DNA from: Polytrichum commune
Taxonomy: Eukaryota; Streptophyta; Polytrichopsida; Polytrichales; Polytrichaceae
DNA: 64,000 nt
Assembly (NCBI GenBank): GCA_950295325.1
Contig: OX485808.1
Location: 20,480,527-20,544,526, forward strand
Reading direction: 5' to 3'
The position numbers were made by a program, and so were the translations under genes. The notes under the pieces are model-generated. The model worked only from the letters and a program-made list of their open reading frames with translations, did not search any database and was not told the origin of the DNA. This document shows positions 31,160-43,270 of the stretch, piece after piece (position 1 is the first letter of the stretch; every line of letters begins with the position of its first letter).

Positions 31160-32621
31160 AAGAAATGCAAGTTGTTTTGAAATTGTGTTCCATGTTACAT
31201 TATTCCAAAGAGGCAAGTAAGACAACCATCCTACTTGTATCCCACATGGCACCCGAATACAAGGGATTCAATTCGCATTATATATGTAGAGTTTTCTGAA
31301 TTTGAGCATTGAATATCCTACTTTGCATACGAATGCACACAAAACGGTTAACTCAATGGCACCCAAAAGTGATCCGAAGTGGTATGAAACATGACCTATC
31401 TGACCAATCACTACATCCTTTTCATGTCACCACTTTTACAATTAGTCAATTCAGTCCACACAAGGATCATTCTATTCCTAGTATGGTGCACCGATTCTTG
31501 TGCAATATGGTTTTTGGAAAGTTTGGGTAGAAGTGCCTAACATCTTTCATGCATGGTTTAACTTTTAATGGACCAAGGGCCTCAATGCATGACCTATATA
31601 CACAATTTCTCCAAATGTGATCAATCCCTGAATCACCGTTTTTTTAGTGTTCATTTAATCTGTGGGTTTGAATCTTTAATTTGTTTGTTATTTTATGGCA
31701 ATGATAAATTAGTAATATACTCATATGTGAGATTGATCAAAATATGATGTATTTGCATCCAAGGGCATCCATATTATGTATTTGGACTAGTTCTACAATA
31801 ATATTAACTTATTCGGCCAATTTGCAGAGTACAATCAAAGAAATTTAAGTTCATTTTTTTTGATAGAGTTGTGTTTAATATAAGTAGCAAAAATTGAAAG
31901 TACGTAGCTCAAAAAACATATTTGTGCATGTTGAGGCATGTGTTGGGAGTTTGATACTTGGAGTTGACGAGATATAATCCAAAGTTTAATTCTTAAAAGC
32001 TTGATGAGTTGGAACTCAAGATCTCAATAGTTTGAGCAGATGCAAATTGACACAAGTGTCCATAGTGAGATATGAAGTGACAAATGATGGCAAACAAAGG
32101 AGAATTTACAACAAGCCGAAGCATGCTTATAAGCTCATTGACTTGGGACCCACAAACCCAAGAGTTTGAATCCTTAACATTCCCAAACAACTTTTGATAG
32201 GGTGTTTTTTAAAGATTCTGATCAAGAGCTTGTCAAGAATAACCAAAAGATTGGTGTTCTACACATTGAGAGCAATCAAGGCGCCATGTACTTAAGCATT
32301 GTAAAGCTTGGTTTAGAGTTCAAGCTCTCAAGTTCAAATCTCCAAATCTCCAATATGAAGTGATAGATTTTGCATAAATTTTTATTGTACAAGTTGTGTA
32401 CTCTCCGAGAAATGCTCTTCCCTATTTATCCCCTTCTCACTACACTAATTTACACACCAAACCTCAACTAACTACCCAAAAACTCATTCCCCCTAGGCCA
32501 CCCTCTAATTGTGGACCCAAATCCCCTAATGCCCTTGGCCCTACCTGGCCCATACCCGGTTTATACCCGGCTTTCCACCTAGTTCCCTAACTGGTCCTCG
32601 GCCCCGCAACTTAAGACTCAC
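31160..32621. other. Intergenic DNA, nothing recognised
   Basis: AT-rich up to about 32380, then C-rich on the plus strand (32396-32620). The latter could be the outer part of the retroelement that includes the tandem array and the gypsy gene, but no long terminal repeat was identified. Confidence 0.35.
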
Positions 32622-33475
32622 CAATCAGCAGCTTAAATCCTAACCAGCAACAAGGTTGAGCTTGGCCTTTGGCCCACAATTCAGCAGCTTAAATCCTAAC
32701 CCAACAGCCAGGTTAAGTTCAGGCCTTCGGCCAGGATCCTTTAGCTTCAATCCCAACCAGCAACCAGGTTGAGTTCAGGCCTTTGGCCAAAATCCCTTCG
32801 CTTCAATCCCAACCAACAACTAGGTGGAGCTCGGCCTTCGGCCACAGATCAGCAGCTTAAATCCCAACCCAGCAGCCAGGTTGAGTTCAGGCCTTCGGCC
32901 AGAATTAGTAGCTTCAACCAGTAGCAAAGTCGAGCTCGGCCTTTGGTCAAAATCCCTTAGCTTCAATATCAACCAGCAACCAGATTGAGTTCAGGCCTTC
33001 GGCCAAAGTCCCTTAACTTCAATCCCAACCAGCAACCAGGTTGAGCTCGGCCTTCGGCCACAATTCATCAGCTTAAATCCTAACCCAGCAGCCAGGTTGA
33101 GTTCAGGCCTTCGGCCAAAATCCCTTAGCTTCAATCCCAACCAGCAACCAGATTGAGTTCAGGCCTTCGGCCAAAATGAGCAGCTTAAATCCTAACCCGC
33201 AACAAGGTTGAGCTCGGCCTTCGGCCCACAATTCAGCAGCTTAAATCCTAACCCAGCAGCCAGGTTGAGTTCAGGCCTTCGGCCAAAATCCCTTAGCTTC
33301 AATCCCAACCAGCAACCAGGTTGAGTTCAGGCCTTCGGCCAAAATCCCTTCGCTTCAATCCCAACCAGCAACCAGGTGGAGCTCGGCCTTCGGCCACAGA
33401 TCAACAACTTAAATCCTAACCCAACAGCCAGGTTGAGTTCAGGCCTTCGGCCCACAATTCCGTAGCTAAGTGGAG
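32622..33475. repeat. Tandem array, about 15 units of 56 bp
   Basis: Consensus unit: AATCCCAACCAGCAACCAGG, then TTGAGTTCAGGCCTTCGGCC and a variable linker, AAAATCCCTTAGCTTC or ACAATTCAGCAGCTTAA. The two linker types alternate in a partly regular order, suggesting amplification of multi-unit blocks. Each unit holds the palindrome-with-loop GGCC-TTC-GGCC. The array sits just beyond the 3' end of the minus-strand gypsy polyprotein. Confidence 0.9.
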
Positions 33476-33771
33476 CTCCTTGAGCTCCCCCCTTGCTCCA
33501 CAAAAAAAAAAAAAAACCACAAAAGAGCCAAGAAACTTAACCCCTCACCTCTCTCCTACTTAGTAGGAACTTATCTTATCCACTAAACCCTCACCCCCTA
33601 AACCAACAAGAACATGTTCTAAATCAAACGTTTAAACCCAAGGCCCCTCCCCTTGCTTCATCAAATACTACTCACTTAACCAAAACACTCCTTAATGCCA
33701 CTAAGCTTCTAATTACCACACAAAATAGGCTTAAGGCCTAAAACATAAATCCACACCAAACCTCACTCTTT
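33476..33771. other. Spacer between tandem array and gypsy tail
   Basis: On the minus strand a purine-rich stretch (GGAGCAAGGGGGGAG at about 33480-33500) could be a polypurine tract of the gypsy element; a 14-A run lies next to it. No long terminal repeat start could be confirmed. Confidence 0.3.
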
Positions 33772-34032
33772 TTATACTTTTTGATATTTCAATAATGACC
33801 TCAAATGCAATTCTAAATAGATTCCAAACATAAAACAAATATGAGCAACCATTCTGTGCTCATAAAAACCCTTTGCTACAATAGCCAATTTAGGATGAAA
33901 TGTACCCTCAATGGATAGATGACATGGGGCACAATTTTTAGAATGCTCGTGACATTCCATGCCATCATTGCCTTCCAACAACAACACACCACTCGGCAAC
34001 ACCTCCTTCACCCGAAGGATAGTGTGCCCCAA
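33772..34032 (-). pseudogene. Ty3/gypsy polyprotein, C-terminal tail
   Basis: Encodes ILRVKEVLPSGVLLLEGNDG followed by EHSKNCAPCHL, a tail I recognise from Ty3/gypsy polyproteins of non-seed plants, downstream of the integrase. It is separated from the integrase part by about 930 bp that include a plus-strand hAT-like fragment. Confidence 0.6.
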
Positions 34033-34297
34033 TGAACGGGTAGTGCCGGTAGTTAGTTACAAGCTAGCCGGTTGATTTTGAGAATTTCCGAATGCAATTG
34101 GAAAGTTTAGGAAGGGGTTCCGGAAGAAAATCAAGGTTTACGGAAATGGGCCGATTAGAAAAAAAAAATGCCGGCATTAAGGCAAGCTGCCCTAGAGTAT
34201 CTACGGCAAATTACCGATTGAAAAATTATTTTCACGGCGGGCAGCCAACCAAATATATATATATTTTTAGGTAATTTTTTCAATACTATGCATAGTT

Positions 34298-34545
34298 GGA
34301 GACTATGCCTTGTTGGGTAGTAAGAATCTCGATGCAATGCTGCGAATTGCCTTGGAAGGGCCAAATGAGGAGGTAGATGACATAATTGGTGACGCTATCC
34401 CACTTTGGAAGAAGGAGAGTAAGTACCTTTTTTGTATGCTAATCCCTCTTCTTATTTGAATTCTCCTAATACAGTGAGTGTGAATGATGTGTCTTGTTCG
34501 TTTGGGGCAGTTGATACTAACGGCAATGGTGCGCAATTTTTTTGA
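34298..34545 (+). pseudogene. C-terminal fragment of an hAT-like transposase
   Basis: Reads GDYALLGSKNLDAMLRIALE then GP and AIPLWKKES; after a single-base shift near 34427 it continues as FLYANPSSYLNSPNT to a stop at 34545. The NLDAMLRI-x-LEGP layout is like the C-terminal dimerisation part of hAT-family transposases (NLxxLMRI). It is on the opposite strand to the gypsy gene it interrupts. The assignment to hAT is from memory of this motif only. Confidence 0.4.
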
Positions 34546-34603
34546 TTTTTCAATACTAACTAGCCTCCGGATAATACTTGGACCCTTTTGTGGTGCTTGT
34601 ATT

Positions 34604-34700
34604 TTCCGAAGGCTAAATCCTTAGCCCTAATATGGTAGGGGCTTTGCCAGGTTCAACTCCTGCTAAGGATACTATTTACACGAAAAAAAATGGAGAGTGA
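34604..34700 (+). repeat. Possible tRNA-like SINE tail
   Basis: A B-box-like GGTTCAACTCC at about 34649 is followed within 40 bp by an A-run (34681-34689). No A box at the expected distance was convincing, so this is only a candidate. Confidence 0.15.
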
Positions 34701-34965
34701 ATGCCCACATTATTTAATCCTAAACATTTGGAAAAAAAGAAAGATCAAATGACAATGACACATCCACCACCAAAATATAAAACCGGCCCCACTTTAGACC
34801 TTTCGGAAATTGCATAAATGAAAAAACAAATGTCGGCTAATTGCCTAAATACATTAGGAAATGGGGGCTATCAACCGATAAATTTTGCACTCTCTAGGTC
34901 CATTTCTGGGTAAAATTTGAAAAATCCGAGCCACCTCCAGAAAGCTCGGCAATTAGCCGTTTTCT

Positions 34966-35980
34966 CTATAGAACTCCCCGGACTCTGGTGCGCCCCGCCC
35001 TAATATCCAATGTCGTAGGCGCCTCATGGTGGAGATAAATATAATCCCCATGCCGGAATCTTTGCAACTGAAGTTGGTAAGCACCACTGCAAATGCGTGT
35101 ATAACGCAACGTGTCACGGTACTGAGTAATGGATAAATTTTCCATGGCCATAGGCATGGCCCTCTGGAAAATTGAGCTCGCTCCTACGATCACTCTACCT
35201 AAATGTTTGGGTCATCCAAATCCAATAGGAGCTAGTTTTTCCCAAATAGAACTTGGGGTTATAGGCTCACATCCATACAACAACTAGTATGGGTTGTAGG
35301 ACACTAAAAAAGCATGCCTATTAAATCAATAGCCCATAGCAATCCAAGGCAACGTAAGGTCCCAATCCCCATGGCTTCCCCAAAGTAATCCATACTTCCT
35401 CAAACCACGTTTGGTTGTCTGAACAACCATTCAGCCAAGCCATCCGCCTCTGGATGATCCTGCAAGATGGTACGGTGATTTATGAGAACCTTAGTGCACA
35501 ACTTCTTAAAAGCATTAAGGAATTCCCTCCCCCTGGTCCGTCATTACCTCAGCTGGTGTTCCAAAACGTGCCAACACACGATCTAAAAAGGCTGCTGGTT
35601 TAGGGGGTCTGTCATGTTGTTCTACAGAGTTTTGTAGTAGAACAACAAGCTCAATCCACTTACTAAAATGCTCCACCATCACCAATACGTACTTTGGTCT
35701 ACATAGTGTGACAACCAACGGTCCTGTAAAGTCCAGCGACCAGCGGTAGCCCAATCCCATGATAGGTAAGGGCTACAGTTGAAGTGACAAGGTGTTAAAG
35801 CTAGACCTGACCCGGTTACAAACTTCACACCTCCCGACATAAGCAGCAACCTGCTAATACATGTCAATGTACCAATATTGGCTATACGACATCGAATGTG
35901 TCCTGCGTATGTAAAAATGGCCAAATTCCTTATACACTTGCCGTACCAAGGAGGCCCTCTAATCCGGTCTAGGAACAATA
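34966..35980 (-). pseudogene. Ty3/gypsy integrase region
   Basis: Minus-strand pieces in more than one frame. The first (35978-35679) has the region before the core; the second (35760-35515) has the core start RWSLDFTGPL, VMVEHFSKWIEL and, at its end, RFGTPAEVMTDQG, which hold two of the three catalytic acids (D in DFTGP, D in TDQG). The expected Glu region is not intact. The third piece (35193-34966) is the post-core segment (RYTRICSGAYQLQLQRF, GDYIYL). Stops and frameshifts throughout. Confidence 0.8.
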
Positions 35981-36169
35981 CCCCTATTCCATCCGATCAC
36001 AATAAAAATATTGTTCTCCCAACAAAACTATGTTATTTGATGTCCAATCCTATCCCTGTCCATCGCCGAGATAGACAAGGGAAAGGTCCCCTGTTGAAGC
36101 ATATGCAATACGGGAAAATCCTCCCATATATTCACAATAGTTTGAATTCGATCAGTCTCATCATCCGAG

Positions 36170-37570
36170 CCCTATATCGGAACCTCAACAGTAGAGCCAG
36201 AAAACAAAATGAGGTAGGTTATTGCGTGCCAACTTGGAACCGTCTTTTGATCACAATCGCCATGCCACCTGGCTCCAGTCAAGTTCTTGTCTGAAGGACT
36301 TGGATTGTGGGAGAGTCCATTTGCATCCAAGTTGGTAATACTGGCACGGTGTACCACCTCAAAGTCGTGTTCTTGGAGCAATAAAGCTTACTTGGCGAGC
36401 TTGCCAATAAGCTTATCCGACTCCATGAGCCATCGTAAATGCTAATGGTCAGTCACCAAAGTAAAGCGCTGACCATAGAAATATGGCTGGAAATGGGCAA
36501 TAGTCCAAACCTCTACCAACGCTTTTTCCTCGTAGGACGAATAATTGGCCTCCGTAGTGTTGTTGCTTTGCGAAGCAAAAACAACAACATACTCTCGGCT
36601 ACAGTCATTATTTTGACCGAGAACTGCTTCCAAATTCAAAAAACTCCAGTCCGTATGCAACTAGAAATATTTGGAGATATCTAGACGTTGAAGCATTAGA
36701 GCCACACCTAGTCTCTGCTTCAATATCTCAAATGCATGTTACTGCTCATGATCCCAAGTCCATGGTTGGTCCTTGCTTGTGAAAATGGTGAGAGGTTTGG
36801 CAATCAAGTTAAAGTTCTTGACGAATCAACAGTAGTAATTCGTCAAACCCAAACAAATACAAAATCTCGACACATTGACTGGTGTCATGATCTTCTGCAA
36901 AGCGTCCACCTTAGCTTGTTGCACCCCAAGACCTCATGGGATAATCAACTGACCTAGATTTGCACTGCCCATGGTACAAACGCAATCCCCACCGCTGCAA
37001 CCATTCAAAAACGACTTGCATATGCCTCACATGTTTATGTGGTGTCTTGGTGCAGATGATCACGTCGAGCAAAGAGTAAGCTAGAGAGGACTTGGTCCAT
37101 CATTTTGTGAAATTTAACAATTGCATTCTTCATGCCAAATGGAAATTTTTTCCAATAGTACAGTTGATCCTTCCAATCTTGATCAACTCCCCATAATGCA
37201 GTTTTCACTCGATCTCCCTCAAGTAATGGGAGTTGGTGATAGCTAAATCTCAAGTCTAGGGTCCTAAAGACTCAAGTAAATCCATTGACATCAAACAACT
37301 CCTCCGAGATTGGCATGGTATAACGATCCGACTTGGTCTTCCGGTTAACTAGACGGTACTCCCCACACATCCACTTTTCCGTCCAATTGCCAAATATATT
37401 ATTATTCGATGGCATAATCTTAGCACAAGCATACTCCCCATTGGAGAGTTTGATCAACCTTGCTGCCAAGAGCTCTCGGCAACTAGTTTGGACACCAATC
37501 TTCTCGAAGACACTAAGCCTATAAGGTCTCCAAAAAATAAAATGATCATCCTTCAGCTGAATGTACATTT
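36170..37570 (-). pseudogene. Ty3/gypsy reverse transcriptase and RNase H
   Basis: Minus strand, in order: EYRLVNRKTKSDRYTMPI (RT start, 37568-37272), RFSYHQLPLLEGDRVKTALW and WKKFPFGMKNA (37253-37035), then RNase H pieces LHTDWSFLNLEAVLGQ (36660-36442) with YSSYEEKALVEVW and FTLVTDH, and EVVHRASITNLDANGLS (36381-36172). The Tyr-x-Asp-Asp active-site motif expected directly after FAR at about 37070 is deleted, so this copy cannot encode an active polymerase. Several stops and shifts besides. Confidence 0.85.
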
Positions 37571-38400
37571 TTATAGATAGAGATGTGTGGGACAGAGGGC
37601 TCGTAGTACCTGCCTGCCCTTCGCTTCGAGGACCTTGTAGATGGGTTTTCCCTTGTAGCCTATAATATCCTGAAGGCTAAAAGCAAATCACCTACAGTAC
37701 AAACGAATGAACGCTTGTACCTTCTGTGTCTCAACACCAGTGAGATAAGGGCCTAATTTCAATGGCCAACTATCAAGTTCTGTGGTCTCCCTCTCCACCA
37801 AAGGAGAACCACTTGATGTTGGCACAGACTTTAATTGCTACTGAGAAGAGGGGACATTAACCATGCCCCCAATCTCAGTGCCAACAGTAGATTCTGGCCT
37901 CTCTTCATCACCACCAACATGTCATGACGAAGCCATCACCGGAGGTGGAGAATCAAATGAAACCATTAATGGAAATATTCTCCGTGCCTCACTCCTCTCA
38001 AACTCGGAAGCCAAAGCACCGTTAACCCATTGAGCTCGAAGCTCCTCCATCACCTACTACTCTAATGAAGAAATTCGTTCGGCTTCTACAACCATGGTTT
38101 GACGGCCTCTTCCATGGATGTGGACCGTTGTGCCCCTTGACCAGAGTCCTCTACCCCTAAAGACAACAATTTCTCACCACGATGCCTTTGCAATGCAAGG
38201 CATAAACCAACAGCCCACACCATGGTGTTAAGATCCGTGGCTTGGCCCAATACAAACCGTTGTTGACCCTCAAAAAAATTTGAATTTGATGTAGTTTCAG
38301 TCCGGAATCCCATGGCACGCTCTCGTTCATCGGCAAATGGTTCACAATGAGTTTAGTGTAAGCATCCCAAACCATACCAGACCCCCAATTATGGAATGTG
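37571..38400 (-). pseudogene. Ty3/gypsy gag-like N-terminal region
   Basis: Minus strand from the ATG at 38375. Pieces VLGQATDLNTMVWAVGL and LALQRHRGEKLLSLG (38313-38086), then an EELRAQWVNGALASEFERS coiled-coil-like block (about 38050-37990). Before the RT is a linker with LGPYLTGVETQKVQAFIR. The order matches the short gag-like head of this gypsy family; a CCHC knuckle and the protease motif were not seen. No long terminal repeats were found by eye on either side. Confidence 0.55.
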
Positions 38401-40644
38401 AATGACTATGGAAAAGTCATAAAGGTGGTGTCATGCACTGCTTCATGAGGAGTGAAGATTGGGATTTTGTGAAGATTTCACACTATGTGAAATAGATGAG
38501 GTGCATGTCATTTTGAAGGTCACCTTCTTTGAAACTCATATGATAGATGTAAGGCGCAAGCCGGTGCGCTTGCGGTGCATTTGTGATGCCATGATGGCAA
38601 AAAATTTAGTTTGAAATTGACAAAGACTCCTATGGTAGGTGGAACCAAGTTGAATTTGGTCTTAAAGGACCAAATGAAAAATGAACAAATAATGGTTGTA
38701 GTTCAATTGGAACAACTCTAAGGAACTCGTGGGGAATTCGCCATGACTTGTGCCGCCGTTGGTGAGGGCCCTGTGCATTGGGAACGCCTCCCATCCATGG
38801 AGATTAGGAAACACAAGGATAAGGCCATCAAATACCAGTAGCTTATGGTGTGTGGATTCTAGAATTCTCAAGAACGCCTTAATCGAAGGTGTGAGCTAAG
38901 AGATATGGCAATTTGAATGGGGCGTTGTCCCGAGACAGTGCCATGGGAGTGGCTCCTGGGACTGCTAAGGTTTGAACATGCATAACTTCCTCAATACGTG
39001 TCCAAATGGGGCAAGTGAAGAGTCCATCGGCATTTACGTGAAGCGTAGATGATGATGGAGTGGTTGCTTGTTAGCATCAAATATCATACAAGGAAGTTAT
39101 GGTGTTTTGAAACTGCTAGGGGTTACTAGGCCTTGTGGCTAAAGGAAAATGTTTATTTGGCCCCAACTCTTGGTAGAGAGATAAAAAATTTCTTGACGGT
39201 GGGGTAGGGGCCTTACCAAAAGTCCAAGAGGCCCATATGGGTGAGGTAGTATGGCCAAACTCATTTGAGGCCGAACGGCACTGCCTTCAGGGACATTGGC
39301 CCAATGTGATGACATAGTTGTTTATTATGGTTCGGGTTGTTGTAGTGTTGTTTTGGCAACGCAATGATCAACATAAGATTGGACTTCCATGAATGGAAGT
39401 CCACATCTAAGAATTGGTTACCGGTTAAAAGATGAGTCCAGAGAGCAAAATATGAGGGTTGGTTCACCTCTTTTGAATTATAATGTATTCGGTATGGGAA
39501 GTTAACCATGAGCATGGCAGAATGCGAATGGTTAGCACTCGTGACCTTTGCTAAAAGTGAAAATGGACAAGATTGTTAAGGGGACTAGCAAGGGTTGCGA
39601 TATACCAAGTGAGAGAGAATTCCACGAATTATTCAACAATTTCTCACCACAATTCACCTTGATGTGCCATTCACAAGCAAATATTTGGTTTTTTCTTGTT
39701 TTGCCAATCCGCAGTATTCTTTGTTCCAACACTCCGCAACTTCTTTACTCCTTATCCTTACACTCTTCCTTGCGTATTATATCTCAAGAATGAAGAAGAA
39801 AATAGGGAAAATAATTTTTTTCCAAGTGAGAAGGAAAATAGTCAAACTCTAGCAAAAGCTTTAATTCTCTCTTCAAATACACACAATGAGTCAAATTATC
39901 TCTCACTCCACCATGGGAGAATCCAAGAGTGTAAATAAGGGGAGAAGAACTCAAGATTTTATTACAAAAACTTGCAATCTTCACCTCACACAAACTCTCT
40001 CCACACACTCATTCACGAGGCTTTGACTTGATAAGAATGCGAAGCCAAGAAGGAGGCTCCTCACTTAAGAATATCTCTCCAACTCCTAGGTTCATCAATC
40101 CAATTCTAAATGGATGAAATCCCTGTGGATGCGGTGTGGCCGCCGATGCCGCATACCATAACAAGAGTCTAATGCACCCCAAATGGTAGTTGTGAAAATG
40201 TGGGTTCTACGAGCTTCTTTTAAGTTGCTCTAGGAAATTAAAGTACATATGTAATTTAATAAGACCAAAATGCAGTGAACATAGTACATATGCAACAAAA
40301 CCAATGACCCCCCTCTTTTCTTCACATGTACTAAAATAAGAGGCATTCATATTTACTTTTGCAAAGGCACAATTTTAGGAGAGAATCAACATGTCCAAAT
40401 TGCATGTCTATTGCACGTCATATGATAAGATGTTGAGCCCAAAACTAGGATTCAAGTATATTTGGATTTATGCATGAATTATGGATAATTCCAACAACCC
40501 ATATGACAAGGACTAGATTGCAAAACTATACAAATATGGTGGTTGGTGAACATGAAATATAAACATTCGAGGTTATGGTTATTGTGGTGTTGCTTTTGTT
40601 GTTGTTGTTTGATGTTTTCGTCCCCACAAGTGTATATCCCTCAT
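38401..40644. other. Intergenic DNA or outer part of the gypsy element
   Basis: Would contain the upstream long terminal repeat if the gypsy element were complete; no matching copy was found at the other side. A small inverted repeat ATGACT/AGTCAT lies at 38401-38425. Otherwise nothing recognised. Confidence 0.3.
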
Positions 40645-40822
40645 TATTTTTAGACAAAATTTGAAGGCATGTAATATATCGTTGGAGAGGAATTTTCAAG
40701 ACATTTCCAAAGGTGTATTACATGCTCCCGAATTCCTAAAGTTTCAGTCGCTAAACACAAAAAAAAGAAAAAATTGCAATCGTTTAGCGATTGCATATCA
40801 GGTTGGTCAAAAGAACCGCGGT
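40645..40822. mobile_element. Fold-back repeat, family C, copy 2
   Basis: Diverged relative of 16771-16975. It shares GGCATGTAATATATCG/TTACATGC inverted arms and the right flank TTTAGCGATTGCATATCAGG followed by TTGGTCAAAAG. Confidence 0.65.
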
Positions 40823-42121
40823 CGATATATGCTGCGGTTTTTTTTGGCATAGTTTTCTACAAGTGACATAAGATAGAAAAGTGAAGATTATTTTACTTTG
40901 GAAGAGGCTACGTGCACTAGGTCCTCCTAAGTTTTGTTCACTATTGAGCCACCTTGAATGGTGCCTTAATTCATAGTTCATAGTCCAACCCATCATGGCG
41001 CTTCTTGTTTTGACGTTCATTGTTGATTACAACTTGCCTTCCCATAAAGTAGGTGCGCCTTAAAGCAAGAAGTTAAGGTATTCGGCATACATGCATAGCC
41101 ATAAGAAATGAAAAGAATTATTTCTAAGTAGAAAAAAAGACTAGGTGTATTGTTATACAAATGTATTCAATTACATTGAAACAAATACAAATTATTGAAG
41201 TGAAAATTGTGTTGTTACCAAAAATTGGTGTGTGTGTGTGTGTGTGTGTGGGGGGGGGGTGAGGAGGGTGTTGCTCACATGGTGAACATTCTCATAATCG
41301 ATATGTACTTATTATACAAGATTTTGAGGATGTTAGTTTTGGGGGTTGTCTTGGTTTAAGGTGCCTTACCACTCAAAAACATATGTCCGTTTAAGAAAAG
41401 TGACCACATATATGATTGACATACTTTACCTTGTTTTCTTCAAAGATCGCAAAGACCCCCCCCCCCCCCCCAATTGTGTTGACACTCAAACCAAGACTGA
41501 TAAGTTTATTTGAACTCTTGATCCAATCTCACCATGCTACGTGTCTTTATGGTGCATAATCTTAACTACTAGAAGCCTTTCCATATACCATTTCATATAG
41601 GTCTCGGATTCAAAAAAGTGACCATGTAAGAGCCACTTACCTTAAGTGATATGGTAGATGAATGCGTTGATTTGTATGACAAGTTGAATGCTTGACGCAT
41701 TGCATCTCAAAACCCATGCAAGATCTTGAGAGTCCAATGATCCGACGGGTCATTCTAAAACCTTGAAGGGGAATGGTGGAAGTGACATGATGTTTGCACA
41801 TATAACTAACGTACAACTTTGTTACCGTTGGACATCCATCACTTTTTCTTTAAAGTTTGAACTTTGAAGAAAATTTTGAACTTTGAATTTTCTTTGGAGC
41901 AAATTGACAAACCACTTCTTGACAATAGAAGAATTACGACCAAGGACCGTCGGTGGCTTCAAAATTACATCCTCTTGTGCTCGTCCGAAGATGCGAGGGA
42001 CATTTGAAATGACCGTAACTCAACTATGACTTTCATTTACTAAGCCTTTTGAGCAGTGTCCGGGGAGATTTTTGGGCATAATCGGTCGCAATCCGGAGTG
42101 TTTCCAACTCCATATGGTTAC
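40823..42121. other. Intergenic DNA with two simple repeats
   Basis: A (TG)n tract at 41228-41250 runs into 10 G, and a run of about 17 C lies at 41456-41472. No gene recognised. Confidence 0.5.
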
Positions 42122-42300
42122 GTAACCGGTTGGCCGCTTTGTTTCGCCGAGGTGGCACTACACGATTGGCTCTGAGCACACAGGTTTGCAGACGATAACC
42201 TCGACATCCCAGCCGGTTATGATCATCTAAATCTGTTATGGTGACAGGTGACCCACTGTTTAGGTCACCTGTGCGGCTCAACAAAGCGGCCAACCGGTTA
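42122..42300. mobile_element. 179-bp MITE with 22-bp perfect terminal inverted repeats
   Basis: GTAACCGGTTGGCCGCTTTG at 42122 is the start of a perfect 22-bp inverted repeat whose partner ends at 42300. An inner hairpin ACAGGTGACC/GGTCACCTGT lies at about 42244-42273. No coding capacity. Confidence 0.8.
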
Positions 42301-42306
42301 CGTCCA

Positions 42307-42382
42307 GTAATCGTTTTATTGGAACCGGTTATCGGTGCAGAACCGGTTCTGCACCGATAACCGGTTCCAATAAAACGATTAC
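42307..42382. repeat. Perfect 76-bp palindrome
   Basis: 38-bp arms without spacer or mismatch, centre between 42344 and 42345, containing three ACCGGTT cores. It starts six bases after the adjacent MITE. Confidence 0.95.
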
Positions 42383-42736
42383 CTAATACATATTGTGATC
42401 TTTCCGACTTTCTTTATTAATTTAAAGAATATTGCACATATGCCTTTAAAAGGGATCGGTCGGTATGTGAAGTCTTGAATTTCAACACATTTCTTTCTCA
42501 AACTCAACCGGTCCATGTGGAACTATATAGCGGACGGTCCTCTCCATTTATTGTGTTTGAAGTCGCGGCCATGATGACATCTCGTGATATCTTATTATTG
42601 TCATCAGACCCTCGAGATTCAAAGGATGTCAGATACAGATACCGAACTCTTCACTCGGGCCTGACAAATATATTTATATAAGCTTACATCGGTATCAATC
42701 AATCCCTTTGTTTTCCATCATCCTTTTGTACTTAAC
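42383..42736. other. Intergenic DNA, nothing recognised
   Basis: A 68-codon open frame at 42475-42681 without domain; not called a gene. Confidence 0.4.
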
Positions 42737-42739
42737 TTA

Positions 42740-43270
42740 GGGCCGCTTTACACCTAGAGGCCGGGTCAATTCGTTGTGTAAGAGGCTTGAAATCCTCACT
42801 TGTGATTGGCCAAAAGGCTGAAATTGGCCCCAACCCCTTTACACCTAAAGGCCGGACCGATCTGGTGGTATAAAAAAATTTAATGAAAAAATGTATGGTA
42901 TGACACGGCCCGAGCTCGTTGAATTGGGTGCACCCGAAATGGAGGGCCAATTCTTGGCCTCGGGGCCAATGTCACATTTCAATAAATATATTATATATAT
43001 ATATGATTTTTTCAGCGAACTATATTCATTGGATTATGTGGAAATATGAACGGCTGTATGCTAGATTATGCTAGATCCGTTGGATTATGCTAGATTTATT
43101 GAATTGGCCTAGCTTCTTGGCCCTAAGGCCTTTACATATGAAAAAATTGGCCCCCATGATAATCTTATTATAATGTGTAGTTGAGGCCGGCCTCCAACCC
43201 AAAAGGGGCTGAAAATTCATGCAATCGTCCTCAAGGGGAATTGGCCCGGCCTCTAGGTGTAAAGCGGCCC
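42740..43270. mobile_element. 531-bp PIF/Harbinger-like MITE
   Basis: Terminal inverted repeat GGGCCGCTTTACACCTAGAG, about 30 bp, with TTA duplicated on both sides (42737-42739 and 43271-43273). The target and ends fit a Tourist/PIF-Harbinger MITE. The interior is non-coding and has an (AT)n stretch at 42989-43000. An inverted, shorter relative follows at 43684. Confidence 0.85.

Noticed and set aside
32622-33475. CRISPR-like array
   Set aside because: Units are contiguous and near-identical throughout, without unique spacers, in eukaryotic DNA.
38401-39000. Long terminal repeat of the gypsy element
   Set aside because: No matching second copy found by eye at 32-34 kb, so boundaries cannot be supported.
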